Assembly: GCF_014656355.1 (NCBI RefSeq)
Contig: NZ_BNCG01000004.1
Coordinates: forward strand, 62,001 to 126,000
DNA length: 64,000 nucleotides
Direction of reading: 5' to 3'
From: Camelimonas fluminis
GTDB taxonomy: Bacteria > Pseudomonadota > Alphaproteobacteria > Rhizobiales > Beijerinckiaceae
Within the stretch, counting starts at the first letter, position 1. Every line of letters starts with the position of its first letter. Positions 28,301 to 34,964 of this stretch are shown one piece after another. The position numbers and the translations under genes are program-made. Below the pieces are notes generated by a model. That model was given only the letters and a program-made list of their open reading frames with translations, did no database searches and had not been told where the DNA came from.

Positions 28301-30219
28301 CCAAGCGATTCCGCGATCTGCGCGCCGCGCGCGGCGAGCGAGTCGGTGACCTGACCGCCGGCCGCGGCGACGGCCTCGGCGATGCTGCGGCTGGCGGTGA
28401 GCAGATCGGTGGTGATGTGCTGGTGGGCGCCTTCAATGGCGGCGCGAACGCGTTCGGCGTTGGAAATGATGCCGTCGCGCTGCTCGCTCAGTTCCTCGAC
28501 CAGGGCGCGGATGCGCACCTCATTGTCGGCGTAGGAGCGCTCAAGGGTGGAAATCTCGCTGCGGACCAGCGTTTCGAGTTCGCTGGCGCGGGCCAGGGCG
28601 CGCTCGACGCCATCGCCCATCGCCGCCATCTCGCGGCGCACGGCCTGGGACAGCGACATCACCGAGTCGGAGGCCAGCGATTCCGGCTGCGCCATGCGCA
28701 CGGCCGCGCCGAGCATGGCGCGCGAAGCCTGGTGCATCTGCGCCGCGCGGATCGCCATGGCGGCGATCAGGAAGAACAGAAACACGGGCGCCAGCAGGGC
28801 GACGCCAGCGAGGGCGCCGCGCATCGGGCCAAGGCGGGCGATCATCTCCTGCGGGGCAAGACCCGCGAGGCCAAGCTGGTCGGACAACACCAGGCCGCCG
28901 GCCGCCAGCCAGAACACAGAGGCGAACAGCGCCGCCAGATACGGCGTGCGCGACGCCCGGACGCGGCCAATCCCGGCGAGCGCTTCCACGCTCACCCGGT
29001 CGTCATTGGCGACGCGGCTGGTGTCGGGTGAGACGACCCGACGCTGCTCAGGCGCGGCGCGGGCGGGCTTTTCAGTGGCTGGGGCCGCGTCAGCGGACGA
29101 CTCCGTCGCCTTGCCAGCCGCGGCGCCGGAGGCCCCGACGTCGCCGGTCTTGCCGGCGTCGGTCGTCTTCGCGCCGGGCTTTGCAGCGGTTTCAGCGTTG
29201 TTGTCTGTCCTGGCCGGAAGGTCCGGCTGGATGGCCAGCGCGGTGGCGCCCGCGGTCATCATCGCCGGCGCGCCAGCGACGCGGCCGCTCGCGGGAGCAG
29301 GCGTCGCGGCAGGCGTGGACGCCGCCGCCGCGCTGGCGCCTCTGGCCGCCGCAGGCATGGACGTGGAGGCTGGGGTCGGCGGGACCGGGGTCGAACGGCT
29401 CAGCGAGGCAGGCGTATCAATGCGTGGCAAGCGCACCGGGTCGACCGGAGCAGCGCCCGGCAACGGAGCCGGAGCCCGCGCAGGAGCGCCCGTCGGAGCG
29501 GCGGATTTTCCAGGCTCGGTCTTGTTGGGTTCGGTCTTGTCAGGCCCGGTCTTGCCAGGCTCGGTCTTGCCAGGCTCGGTCCTGGACGGTTCGGTCCTGG
29601 ACGACTCGACCCTGCCGGGCTCGCTCGCGGCGGCTGGCGTCGCAACCGGCGTTTGGGTTACGGGCTTCACAGGGGCGCCAAGCTTGTCGGCTTCAGATGG
29701 GCCGCCTGCGTCGGCAGAACGCGCGGCGGAAGAATTCTGGTCGGCGGTTTTCGTCTCAAGGCTGGCGCCGGCGGCGGCGATCCGGGTTTTGCCAACCTCC
29801 GCCACAGGCTCCTTGCCGGTGGTTGTGACGCGTGACGGCGCGGCCGGGCCAGGCGCGCTGGGACGCGTCGGGGCGATGGGCGCGCTCCCGCTCGTCGTCA
29901 CAGGCGCGGCCTCAGGCTTTGCGGGGCTGGAGGTGGTCCCAGCCGGTGCAGACGTCGCCGCGACAGGCGGCTCCGTCTTGCTGGCGGCCGGGGCCGGAGC
30001 CGCGACCGTGGTCGCGCCTGTCGAAACGGGCGCAGCCGGGGCGACGGCCTTGTCTTTCGGGGGCTCACTGGCAGACACGGGATTGCCGGAAGCAACGCTC
30101 CCCGGCGCCTTGACCGGAGTCAGTCGCTCAAGATCGCCCAGCCCGGCGCCAAGCAGCTCCTTTTCCAGAGCTGACAAAGCCGCTGCCGCGGGATCATTTA
30201 GCTTCTTGTCCTTCGACAT
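22309..30219 (-). CDS. Giant coiled-coil membrane protein, Growth Pole Ring (GPR/RgsE)-like
   Basis: A 2636-residue protein. Layout: a Pro/Ala/Thr/Lys-rich N-terminal region (1-400) with TEPGK pentapeptide repeats; two membrane helices near 423-445 and 468-493; then about 1850 residues of continuous helix with apolipoprotein-like repeats; an Ala/Pro linker; and a conserved-looking C-terminal globular domain (about 2495-2636, WLSNLLTRASDEVDD ... LDTLSIDIGELINTTALEAAW ... YLTSDTGKVYTILAHASGR). Agrobacterium GPR and Sinorhizobium RgsE are similarly giant, apolipoprotein-like and organise the growing pole; the assignment rests on this architecture. ATG 30219 has AGGCGG upstream; a longer frame to 30306 adds an unrelated tail. 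It is transcribed alone and ends at a terminator. Confidence 0.8.
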   Translation of the reverse strand: MSKDKKLNDPAAAALSALEKELLGAGLGDLERLTPVKAPGSVASGNPVSASEPPKDKAVAPAAPVSTGATTVAAPAPAASKTEPPVAATSAPAGTTSSPAKPEAAPVTTSGSAPIAPTRPSAPGPAAPSRVTTTGKEPVAEVGKTRIAAAGASLETKTADQNSSAARSADAGGPSEADKLGAPVKPVTQTPVATPAAASEPGRVESSRTEPSRTEPGKTEPGKTGPDKTEPNKTEPGKSAAPTGAPARAPAPLPGAAPVDPVRLPRIDTPASLSRSTPVPPTPASTSMPAAARGASAAAASTPAATPAPASGRVAGAPAMMTAGATALAIQPDLPARTDNNAETAAKPGAKTTDAGKTGDVGASGAAAGKATESSADAAPATEKPARAAPEQRRVVSPDTSRVANDDRVSVEALAGIGRVRASRTPYLAALFASVFWLAAGGLVLSDQLGLAGLAPQEMIARLGPMRGALAGVALLAPVFLFFLIAAMAIRAAQMHQASRAMLGAAVRMAQPESLASDSVMSLSQAVRREMAAMGDGVERALARASELETLVRSEISTLERSYADNEVRIRALVEELSEQRDGIISNAERVRAAIEGAHQHITTDLLTASRSIAEAVAAAGGQVTDSLAARGAQIAESLGKAGDQMVDQLTARGADLVDRMSTTSGSVSKSLTEKSEAIEKSLGAAGEKMTAGLASAAADVSRQLAATGETVSKSLSERARDVNERLQTSGKELSASLSAGSEDLRQKIEGAGKVVVEMIGTRGGGLADRLVGAVERLGATLADNSQKLETTLAASGDRFTSQLDAHSASARKVFETSVSQLSGSFEQQSITLQKALAASGQQLASLFDARTTALRSSFEDTVGKLGKDVTNHADLLEGLFARSTDAFATVLDERSATLRGAIDAGVTRIGQEAKTAAADIEKTIATSGARFSGLANEQSGKLRVTFDETFGRLGSDVETYVEKLRATFGETSGKFSSTLDAHSKATIEAIDSSLGKVSESFRVSSSEMQNLLAQQAADTHESMANSGREVIVALARQAARVNEALTNNATTLTDNLHTRAREAEEALSAQFNSLDARVIAPAGKMVETLVSTTDDLSKRIDGSIARIETIVVGRGEGLAEKLAREASRAAEIIDTRVSTFEERATTRSAELTRVLDEAIGSLDKNLAARASAISQSLETRSGEIARVLSHGGSEVAGALTTKADEINAAILRHTANLASLLVGRADSINVTLGNRAVEISEALGKHVATFENAVASRLDSVNGALTAKSDRLVDALDQRLESITNVLDEKGGKLVGDLDARSHDMANLLDTRTSSFQKFMGGQLERLQGVFGDHADRMGGDITARLESLIGDLDNKGERLVLAIESRGKEAGARLDSQTTRLEEAVDASLERISSSFASKTGSAVAALGARINDLVTDFDGNARRLAGEIEQRQGALAGALEKQASQIDEAVGATLTRIAGSFAEHGGAVAATLGARISGMLARLEDNGRALISALDERQSKLAENLEAQTSGIEGAVTSSVERISGALQSHGGSAVAALGSRIDSLIGDLDRRGDRLASTLDNRGRDLAVLIEQKTEALETAIDASAQRLSTVFDTRGEAANRNLTARLDAMIGDFDSRGGKLLGALDSRALEIAGLIDGKTASLTSSLTESAERLASLFDRHGGAAAAALGSRIDELGGLFDEKGASMIGLLSGRGSEIAGVLEQTTARAVAALDAQISRLNNTVQSHGVAVSGGLSGQIDRLASLFDERGSALVGSLGARGDDIADAIARGAGNLEARVGGQLARLDNVFQGYGQSISAVIGERVQVAGETLDAAGASLVETIDARARLLDNLLGLHAGRIGESLVTQIDRLETTLTEQGERLVGSVDASADKLSGEVARISEAATQTIGASAGAIAEAVRDRAAEASRNFAASAKDMRAAMDAAADDLRAAVDTAARAAATAVTEAGDKLRADADSATSTAVTAFNEAGDRLGTGASTAASQAVAALAGAGEKLRAGAEAASGAAVAALTEAGEKLRAEAETAASTAVVAIAGASEKLRTETGAATSTAAAAFAEAGDRLRAEAGDAAATATTAADGLRVALSSAAGAMVAALAEAGDRLRTDAPELIERLTQANRQLQEVSVHAARNLTAIENGLSSRVTELGAVLSAVTDGAGGASRDLAEQIAAMKSVGESTLTEASAIAARFGEESRALSALAGERIAALRDSVGRLEEAEQRLAAGMDGKRETLDAMTGAISERTADVERLAGAFTALMEKSISSAEQRASQITALLRKTSDEAAEKLSAQYDALRSAAEQQRENATETMRATYESAVAEAGKAIEQTTAKFRGVAEDVRSMAATITKDLEVTRSEIARGVFELPRDTQQSTAAMRRVVAEQIRALNELNEIVNRAGRTRGDAPAAPAPARPQRAAQPAVQAPQAATKAPQAAAKASQAAAQPVADDSAPLAWPVASAASRAQAAAPAPAAPARREQAPAPAARQREEAPTARAEGGWLSNLLTRASDEVDDAGQPQPSMSSAELLDTLSIDIGELINTTALEAAWARRNRGETHAFGLDLYTARGQKIFDDARARYRIDAEFRQTADRYVEEFDRLLVEVRKSDRDGAMARNYLTSDTGKVYTILAHASGRLDRA
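23908..24423 (-). repeat. 66-bp (22-aa) tandem repeat array, 8 units
   Basis: Within the giant protein (residues about 1932-2104), units start on the minus strand at 24423, 24357, 24291, 24225, 24159, 24093, 24027 and 23973. Seven are 22 residues of the form LRA-x4-A-x3-A-V-A-A-x3-AGEK/DR and one (24027) is 18 residues. Short stretches such as GCGCAGCTTCTCGCC recur exactly between units. Confidence 0.9.
24601..26382 (-). repeat. 198-bp (66-aa) repeat array, 9 units
   Basis: Nine consecutive 66-residue units (residues about 1280-1873) begin on the minus strand at 26382, 26184, 25986, 25788, 25590, 25392, 25194, 24996 and 24798, with no insertion or deletion. Each starts R/Q-I/L-x-x-L and carries a D/ER(G) near residue 11 and an ALxxR near 20. 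A tenth, weaker unit precedes at 26580. 66 is six times 11, in keeping with hendecad coiled coil. Confidence 0.88.
29506..29610 (-). repeat. 15-bp tandem repeat encoding TEPGK-type pentapeptides
   Basis: Six to seven 15-base units near CTTGCCAGGCTCGGT (plus-strand reading) encode TEPSR/TEPGK/TGPDK/TEPNK in the N-terminal disordered region of the giant protein; two units are identical. Slippage-prone. Confidence 0.85.
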
Positions 30220-30637
30220 TCTGCCGCCTCTTGAACCTGGCCTGGCCAGGAAAACCGGTGTCCGCGACGAGGGCGCGCCGGACGCACCTCTCCACAGACA
30301 CCTCACCCATCTTTACTGCCGCAAGTGTAGTTCTGGGCCGGGGCCATTAAAACCCTTGGCCAGCCTCGACCTTCGAACGTCGTTAACGACTTTTTTACCA
30401 GATGTTTCATGACGTTAACAGATCGTCCATCAATGTGGCGGCGGCCAGGACGCATCATCGCGACGCCTGTGGCGCGCCGGCCTCACGACGGGCGGGCTGG
30501 AAAAACCCGCGCCCCGGGCGCCCGGATCTGTCTATAAAAGGAGTGGCGCCGACGGGCTCCGGGGAGATATGGAATACGTGAACCATAATAACCGGCGTCC
30601 GGACACGGGCGCGATGCAAGGCACAGCAGGAGAGGGT
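30220..30637. other. Divergent intergenic region between giant gene and ferredoxin
   Basis: No gene is supported. It contains two GTTAAC sites (30382-30387 and 30414-30419), one inside a CtrA-like box, and AGGAGAG just before the ferredoxin start. Promoters for both flanking genes are expected here. Confidence 0.5.
30383..30398 (-). promoter_or_regulatory. CtrA-like box upstream of the GPR-like gene
   Basis: TTAA-N7-TTTAC (TTAA at 30383-30386, TTTAC at 30394-30398) differs at one base from the alphaproteobacterial CtrA consensus TTAA-N7-TTAAC. It lies about 165 bases before the giant gene's ATG. The match is by eye only. Confidence 0.4.
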
Positions 30638-30958
30638 ATGCCCAGCGTTACTTATGTGGATGCGGACGGCGAGCGGCGCACGGTTGAGGCCGCGCCGAAC
30701 GCCACGGTCATGGAAGTCGCCCTGAAACATGACATTCCCGGGATTATCGGCGAATGCGGCGGCGCTTGCGCCTGCGCCACCTGCCATGTCTATGTGGACG
30801 ACGAATGGACAGACCGCGTCGGGCCGGCGGAGGACATGGAGCAGGGCATGCTCGACTTCGCTTTCGACGTGCGCGAGAACTCGCGCCTTTCCTGCCAGAT
30901 TTTCATGACGCCCGAACTCGACGGGCTTGTCGTCCATACGCCGGTCCGCCAAGGGTAA
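30638..30958 (+). CDS. 2Fe-2S ferredoxin, adrenodoxin type
   Basis: A 106-residue electron carrier. Cluster ligands are Cys40, Cys46, Cys49 and Cys86 (GECGGACACATCH ... LSCQI), the C-x5-C-x2-C-xn-C pattern of vertebrate/bacterial-type ferredoxins used with P450s, ISC assembly or dioxygenases. Cys44 is an extra cysteine inside the loop. ATG 30638 is chosen on AGGAGAG just upstream; a longer frame from 30569 adds 23 unrelated residues. No partner reductase is adjacent, so the redox partner is unknown. Confidence 0.92.
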   Translation: MPSVTYVDADGERRTVEAAPNATVMEVALKHDIPGIIGECGGACACATCHVYVDDEWTDRVGPAEDMEQGMLDFAFDVRENSRLSCQIFMTPELDGLVVHTPVRQG

Positions 30959-30993
30959 CGGCAAACAGTAACGGCCAACAGTAACGGCAAACA
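30955..30993. repeat. 13-bp tandem repeat, 3 copies, spanning the ferredoxin stop
   Basis: GTAACGGCAAACA, GTAACGGCCAACA, GTAACGGCAAACA in direct succession. The TAA stop of the ferredoxin (30956-30958) is part of the first copy. Confidence 0.85.
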
Positions 30994-31070
30994 GGGCAAC
31001 GGTTGACCATGGGCGGGGCTGGCGCTGAGACGCCCTCCGCTCCAGCGGGCCCCTGGGGGCTCCGCTTCAC

Positions 31071-31093
31071 GGGAAAGGTCATGCGCCTTTCCC
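31071..31093. terminator. Hairpin between convergent ferredoxin and marR genes
   Basis: 8-bp stem GGGAAAGG/CCTTTCCC with a 7-base loop. There is no T-run, so termination activity is uncertain. Confidence 0.4.
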
Positions 31094-31160
31094 GGCGCGC
31101 GCCAGAGCGCTTTCCGGCAAGACGAAATCGTCCGGTCGAACGTCGCGCCGGACCGGGCGT

Positions 31161-31664
31161 TCAGGACGCTTCCAGCGCAGCCAGCTCCAGGCGCAGGGCG
31201 TCGGCCGGAAAACCCGCCGCCGCCAGCTGGGCTTCCAGCGCCGCATGCTCCGATTTCCAGACCGGCAGGGCCTCTCCGAGCAACGCCAGCCCAGCCGGGG
31301 TCAGTTGCAGGCGGCGCGAGCGTCTGTCCTTCGGATCCGATTGCGTCGTCACCAGTCCGCGCCGCTCCAGTGGTTTCAGCGCCGCCGTAAGGGTGGTGCG
31401 GTCGCTGGCCAGAACCGTGGCGACGGCGCCGATGGTTGGCGGCTCGGGACGGTTCAGCGCCATCAGCAGCGAAAACTGGCCATTGGTAAGGTTGAAGGGC
31501 CGGAACGCTTCGTCGAAGCGCCGCGCCAACACCCGCGCGGCCCGCTGTATATGCAGGCACAGGCAGGCGTCGCGCACCATGATGGTGTCGGCGAAGCCTG
31601 CATGCGTGCTCCGGCCGCCCAGACCACCTGTTTCCCCGATCTCCGCTACAGCCCGCTGTTCCAT
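31161..31664 (-). CDS. MarR family transcriptional regulator
   Basis: A 167-residue winged-helix regulator: helical dimerisation N-terminus, LTNGQFSLLMALNRPEPPTIGAVATVLASDRTTL (recognition region), LERRGLVTTQSDPKDRRSRRLQLTPAG (wing, with the D-x-R-D/S-R signature of MarR) and a C-terminal dimerisation helix. ATG 31664 is used; GTG 31685 is an alternative seven codons upstream. It is divergent from a VOC gene across a perfect palindrome and so probably represses both itself and that gene in response to a small aromatic or electrophilic ligand. Confidence 0.88.
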   Translation of the reverse strand: MEQRAVAEIGETGGLGGRSTHAGFADTIMVRDACLCLHIQRAARVLARRFDEAFRPFNLTNGQFSLLMALNRPEPPTIGAVATVLASDRTTLTAALKPLERRGLVTTQSDPKDRRSRRLQLTPAGLALLGEALPVWKSEHAALEAQLAAAGFPADALRLELAALEAS

Positions 31665-31723
31665 GTTCCTGACTTTCCGCTCCACCTTTCCGGAAGGCTC
31701 TCCCCATATTGGCGTGATTTTAT

Positions 31724-31735
31724 GTTGATATCAAC
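31724..31735. promoter_or_regulatory. Palindromic operator candidate for the MarR regulator
   Basis: A perfect 12-base palindrome GTTGATATCAAC lies between the divergent marR-like and VOC genes. It has the TTGATATCAA-like form and position expected for MarR-family operators. Confidence 0.6.
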
Positions 31736-31883
31736 TTACATGCGCGTATGCTGCTGCCGGTTCAGGCGGGGCCAGTCGCGCCGGGCCGGATTTGCCCGCC
31801 ATTTGTGATGCAACGCGATTTTCATGGCGCGGCGCAGCGCGCCATCCGCGAGAACGCCCGCAGAGGATTGGGGAGGGAAGTCG

Positions 31884-32327
31884 ATGAGCGCCGCCATCCA
31901 TGCCGCCAGGCATCCTGTCATGTGTCCGGTGGTTCATTTCGAGATGCCAGCCCACGACCGGGCCCGGGCCGCCGCGTTCTATGCCGGCGCCTTCGGCTGG
32001 AACATGCAGCAACTGGGCGAGGACATGGGCAACTATTTGCTGGCTACCACGGCTGACGCCGATGCGCCGGGGCCTGGGAGCCGGGGGGCCATTGGCGGCG
32101 GCTTCTTCACACCATGCCCGGATATGCCGAACGCCGCCACTTCGGTGGTGATCGCCGTGGAGCAGCTTGAACCGGCCATCGAACGGGTCCGCCAGCACGG
32201 CGGCCAGATTCACGGTGAGCCGATGGATATTCCCGGCGTCGGCCGCTTCATTGTTTTTGAGGACACCGAAGGCAACCGCAACAGCATGCTGCAGCCGCTC
32301 ATGGCGGACGATTGCCCGGCGGCGTGA
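31884..32327 (+). CDS. VOC family protein (glyoxalase/bleomycin-resistance fold)
   Basis: A 147-residue single-domain VOC protein with two beta-alpha-beta-beta-beta modules: VVHFEMPAHDRARAAAFYAGAFGW at the N-terminus and VVIAVEQLEPAIERVRQHGGQIHGEPMDIPGVGRFIVFEDTEGN at the C-terminus. Candidate metal residues are the N-terminal His and the Glu of FEDTEGN. ATG 31884 follows GGGAGGGA; the frame from 31824 is longer but lacks support. The divergent MarR gene and operator suggest ligand-induced expression, as in detoxification genes; substrate unknown. Confidence 0.87.
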   Translation: MSAAIHAARHPVMCPVVHFEMPAHDRARAAAFYAGAFGWNMQQLGEDMGNYLLATTADADAPGPGSRGAIGGGFFTPCPDMPNAATSVVIAVEQLEPAIERVRQHGGQIHGEPMDIPGVGRFIVFEDTEGNRNSMLQPLMADDCPAA

Positions 32328-32649
32328 CGCCCGTCGCAACCGTTAAGGACGGCTTGCCGCGCGAATGTTCGCGCGCGGGAATGACGCGCAGGCGCCAGAA
32401 GGGCGCGCAGGCGTTATTGAACGCGCTTGCCCACAGGGGCCATTTTACGTCGCGTCATGCCCACGCCTGTCACAGGCAATCCGGGCGCATCATCCGCACG
32501 TTCGACCACTTTTGCCAATGGCCGGGACAAGCCCGGCCGTGACGGAAGTGGATGCCGGCGAGAGGGCCCCGCCCGGAAAGGCGTCAGGCAAAACCGCTGG
32601 CCCTGAAGGCTGGCGCCTGTTTGCGCCAGACCTGCGACAGGCGTCCTGG
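32328..32649. other. Gene-free convergent intergenic region
   Basis: It lies between the VOC gene and the VWA gene, which converge. The only clear structure is the palindromic repeat at 32520-32538. Confidence 0.5.
32520..32538. repeat. Palindromic intergenic repeat (REP/RPE-like)
   Basis: GGCCGGG-ACAAG-CCCGGCC followed by GTGACGG. Its reverse complement starts CCGTCAC and aligns with the element at 8782-8810, indicating one dispersed family in opposite orientations. Confidence 0.45.
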
Positions 32650-33825
32650 TCAGCGGGACAGTTCGCGCATCGCCTTGTCGAGACCCTCAAGCGTCAGCGG
32701 GAACATGCGATGCCCGAAGATGTCGCGGATCAGGCTGATCGACTGGGTGTAGTTCCAGTGCTCTTCCTTCACCGGATTCAGCCAGATCGATTTCGGGAAA
32801 TGGTCGATCATGCGGCCGAGCCACGCCTTGCCCGGCTCGTCGTTCCAGTGCTCCACCGAGCCGCCAGGCATGGTCACCTCGTACGGGCTCATCGACGCGT
32901 CGCCGACAAACACCACCCGATAGTCGGACGGGAAGGTGCGGATGATGTCCTGGGTCGGGGTCACTTCCTGGAAACGCCGGTTGTTCTGCTTCCACACGCG
33001 CTCATACAGGCAGTTGTGGAAATAGAAGTGGTCGAAGTGCTTGAATTCGCTGCGCGCCGCCGAGAACAGCTCCTCCGCCTTCTCCACGTGCCAGTCCATC
33101 GAGCCGCCGACGTCGAGGAACAGCAACACCTTGATGGCGTTGCGCCGCTCGGGGCGCAACTGCACGTCGAGGTAACCCTTGTTGGCCGTCTCGTGAATGG
33201 TGCTGTCGAGGTCCAGTTCTTCGGCCGCGCCGGTGCGGGCGAATTTGCGCAGGCGGCGCAGCGCCACCTTGATGTTGCGGGTGCCAAGCTCGACCTCGTC
33301 GTCGAGATCCTTGAACTCGCGCTTGTCCCAGACCTTCACCGCCGAGAAATTGCGGTTCTTGTCCTGGCCGATGCGCACGCCTTCCGGGTTGTAGCCATAG
33401 GCGCCGAAAGGCGAGGTGCCGGCGGTGCCGATCCACTTGTTGCCGCCCTGGTGGCGCTCCTTCTGCTCCTTCATCCGCTCCTTGAGCGTTTCCCAGAGCT
33501 TGTCCCAGCCGAGCGCCTGGATTTCCTTTTTCTCATCCTCCGTGAGGTAGCGTTCCGCCATCTTGCGGATCCACTCCTCGGGGATTTCCTCGGCCTCAAT
33601 GGCTTCGCCGACCTTCTCCAGGCCCTTGAACACCTTGCCGAACACCTGGTCGAACTTGTCGAGGTTGCGCTCGTCCTTCACCAGGCAGGCGCGCGACAGG
33701 TAATAGAAGTCCTCGACTTTCTTCTCGGCCAGGTCCTGATCAAGCCCTTCGAGCAGGGTCAGATACTCGCGCAGGGATACCGGCACCTTGGCGCCGCGCA
33801 GTTCTGTGAAGAATTTCAGAAACAT
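32650..33825 (-). CDS. VWA domain-containing protein (CoxE-like)
   Basis: A 391-residue cytoplasmic protein of the CoxE-like VWA family that partners MoxR AAA+ ATPases in maturing or remodelling other complexes. The N-terminal half is helical (MFLKFFTELRGAKVPVSLRE...). The VWA domain starts near residue 230 with LLFLDVGGSMDWHV: the MIDAS motif is DxGGS instead of DxSxS, typical of this family. The later VFVGDASMSPYEV contributes further metal-site residues. Its likely ATPase partner is encoded about 2.2 kb away on the opposite strand (36061-36906), an unusual separation since the pair is usually adjacent. Confidence 0.87.
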   Translation of the reverse strand: MFLKFFTELRGAKVPVSLREYLTLLEGLDQDLAEKKVEDFYYLSRACLVKDERNLDKFDQVFGKVFKGLEKVGEAIEAEEIPEEWIRKMAERYLTEDEKKEIQALGWDKLWETLKERMKEQKERHQGGNKWIGTAGTSPFGAYGYNPEGVRIGQDKNRNFSAVKVWDKREFKDLDDEVELGTRNIKVALRRLRKFARTGAAEELDLDSTIHETANKGYLDVQLRPERRNAIKVLLFLDVGGSMDWHVEKAEELFSAARSEFKHFDHFYFHNCLYERVWKQNNRRFQEVTPTQDIIRTFPSDYRVVFVGDASMSPYEVTMPGGSVEHWNDEPGKAWLGRMIDHFPKSIWLNPVKEEHWNYTQSISLIRDIFGHRMFPLTLEGLDKAMRELSR

Positions 33826-34187
33826 GGCTCTCCCTCGCCGGCGGACGCCCCGGGCGCGACGCGTTCATTCCGGAACGCCCGTCGCCCCCTGACGCCATGA
33901 CCGGTCGCGGACAGGCGCCCGTCTCCGGTCATGGGCGGCGCTTCGCCGGCAGACGCAGGACCGCGTGGTCTGCGCCGGGCCGGTTCGGGCGCCTGGCTTT
34001 GGCCCGTCTTGTTGATCGTTATGTTCATTGTCCCGCACGACCGTGACTCCGCAGGGGAGCGCCAGCCGTCAGGACGCGTTGACATTGTCTATCATGCGCG
34101 GTGGCCAGGATAGCAAGACCCCAAAGCATTTTCGGGCAGGGGAGGCGGCGCGGACCTGCAATCGGCGCCTGACGGGCGTTGGCGCAG

Positions 34188-34224
34188 AAAAAAACCGGAC
34201 AACGCGCGGCGGCGTCATCCGGTT
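34188..34224 (-). terminator. Terminator-like hairpin on minus strand
   Basis: On the minus strand, AACCGGA/TCCGGTT (7-bp stem, 18-base loop) is followed by seven T. It lies about 240 bases beyond the stop of the Spy-like gene; an unrecognised small transcript could also end here. Confidence 0.45.
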
Positions 34225-34423
34225 GTAGAGAGGCGGGGTCTGCAAAATCCGCGAAGAGCGGGTGAACTGGAGCGTTTCCCAATCAGACGGAACCATCCGG
34301 TCGATCCGAATTCGCTCGCTGGCCGCCCGGGCCGGCTCTGCTCCGGCCCCGGCGATGAGGCCTGGATCAGGGCGTCTGGCGGGTGACCGCCAGACGTCAG
34401 GCCGGATGGCGCATGCGCCTTTC

Positions 34424-34443
34424 AGGCCAGGACGTCCTGGCCT
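34424..34443. repeat. 20-bp perfect palindrome
   Basis: AGGCCAGGACGTCCTGGCCT lies 17 bases past the stop of the Spy-like gene (minus strand). It would form a hairpin in RNA, but no T-run follows. Confidence 0.7.
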
Positions 34444-34460
34444 CACGACATGGGCTGGCG

Positions 34461-34964
34461 TTAGTGGCGCTGGCCGTGCTTGTGGCCCATATGCGGGGCG
34501 CTGGCGCGGAGCAGCATGCCGAGACGGCGCTTCTGGCTGTCGTCCAGGGTCTTGTAGAGCGGGTCGACCGCGTCGGCGAGCTTGCGCATTTCAGTGGCGC
34601 GCTCGGTGGCCATGTCAGCGCCCATGCGCAGGCGCTCGACGAAATCGCCCTTCTTGCCTTCCTCGCGGGCTTCCTTGCGCTCTTCCTTGAACTTCGCCAT
34701 CCGCTCGGCGCGGGCCTGGGCGGCGTCACGAAGGGCCTTTTCCACGCCCGGCCACAGCTTTTCCTGGTCGGCGTTGAGCTTGAGGCCAGCCTTCAGGCCG
34801 GCGATGCGGGCGTCGGTCAGCGCGGCGCGGTCGTCGGCGCTGATGCGCTGGTGCTTGCCTGGGGCGGGCTGGCCAGCCTTGGCGCCGTCAGCCTGCTGGG
34901 CAAAGGCCGCGCCAGAGGCGGCGAGAGCGGCGCTGAGGGTAAGGGCGGCGAAAACTTTATTCAT
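34461..34964 (-). CDS. Spy/CpxP-like periplasmic LTXXQ-type protein
   Basis: A 167-residue exported protein. The ATG at 34964 (GGAGGAC upstream) gives a clean signal peptide (MNKVFAALTLSAALAASGAAFAQQ). The mature part is an all-helical, highly charged domain: DDRAALTDARIAGLKAGLKLNADQEKLWPGVEKALRDAA, a Lys/Glu/Arg-rich stretch (KFKEERKEAREEGKK) and LDDSQKRRLGMLLR, matching the LTXXQ/Spy-like family of periplasmic chaperones and metal-stress proteins. The C-terminus is His-rich (HMGHKHGQRH), possibly metal-binding. No two-component genes are adjacent. Confidence 0.8.
   Translation of the reverse strand: MNKVFAALTLSAALAASGAAFAQQADGAKAGQPAPGKHQRISADDRAALTDARIAGLKAGLKLNADQEKLWPGVEKALRDAAQARAERMAKFKEERKEAREEGKKGDFVERLRMGADMATERATEMRKLADAVDPLYKTLDDSQKRRLGMLLRASAPHMGHKHGQRH

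Larger units (their letters stand above)
33826..34460. other. Gene-free stretch
   Basis: No supported gene in 635 bases. It holds a minus-strand terminator-like hairpin (34188-34224) and a 20-base perfect palindrome (34424-34443), both downstream of the Spy-like gene. Confidence 0.5.

Noticed and set aside
27046-29031. 661-aa plus-strand open frame opposite the giant gene
   Set aside because: Shadow of the high-GC, repeat-bearing minus-strand gene; Arg/Gly/Ala-rich with no domain and no ribosome-binding site. The same applies to 23833-25458, 25952-27340 and 28547-30412.
33826-34460. Short open frames in the gap after the VWA gene
   Set aside because: Small, Arg/Pro-rich, lacking start signals; only the hairpins are recorded.
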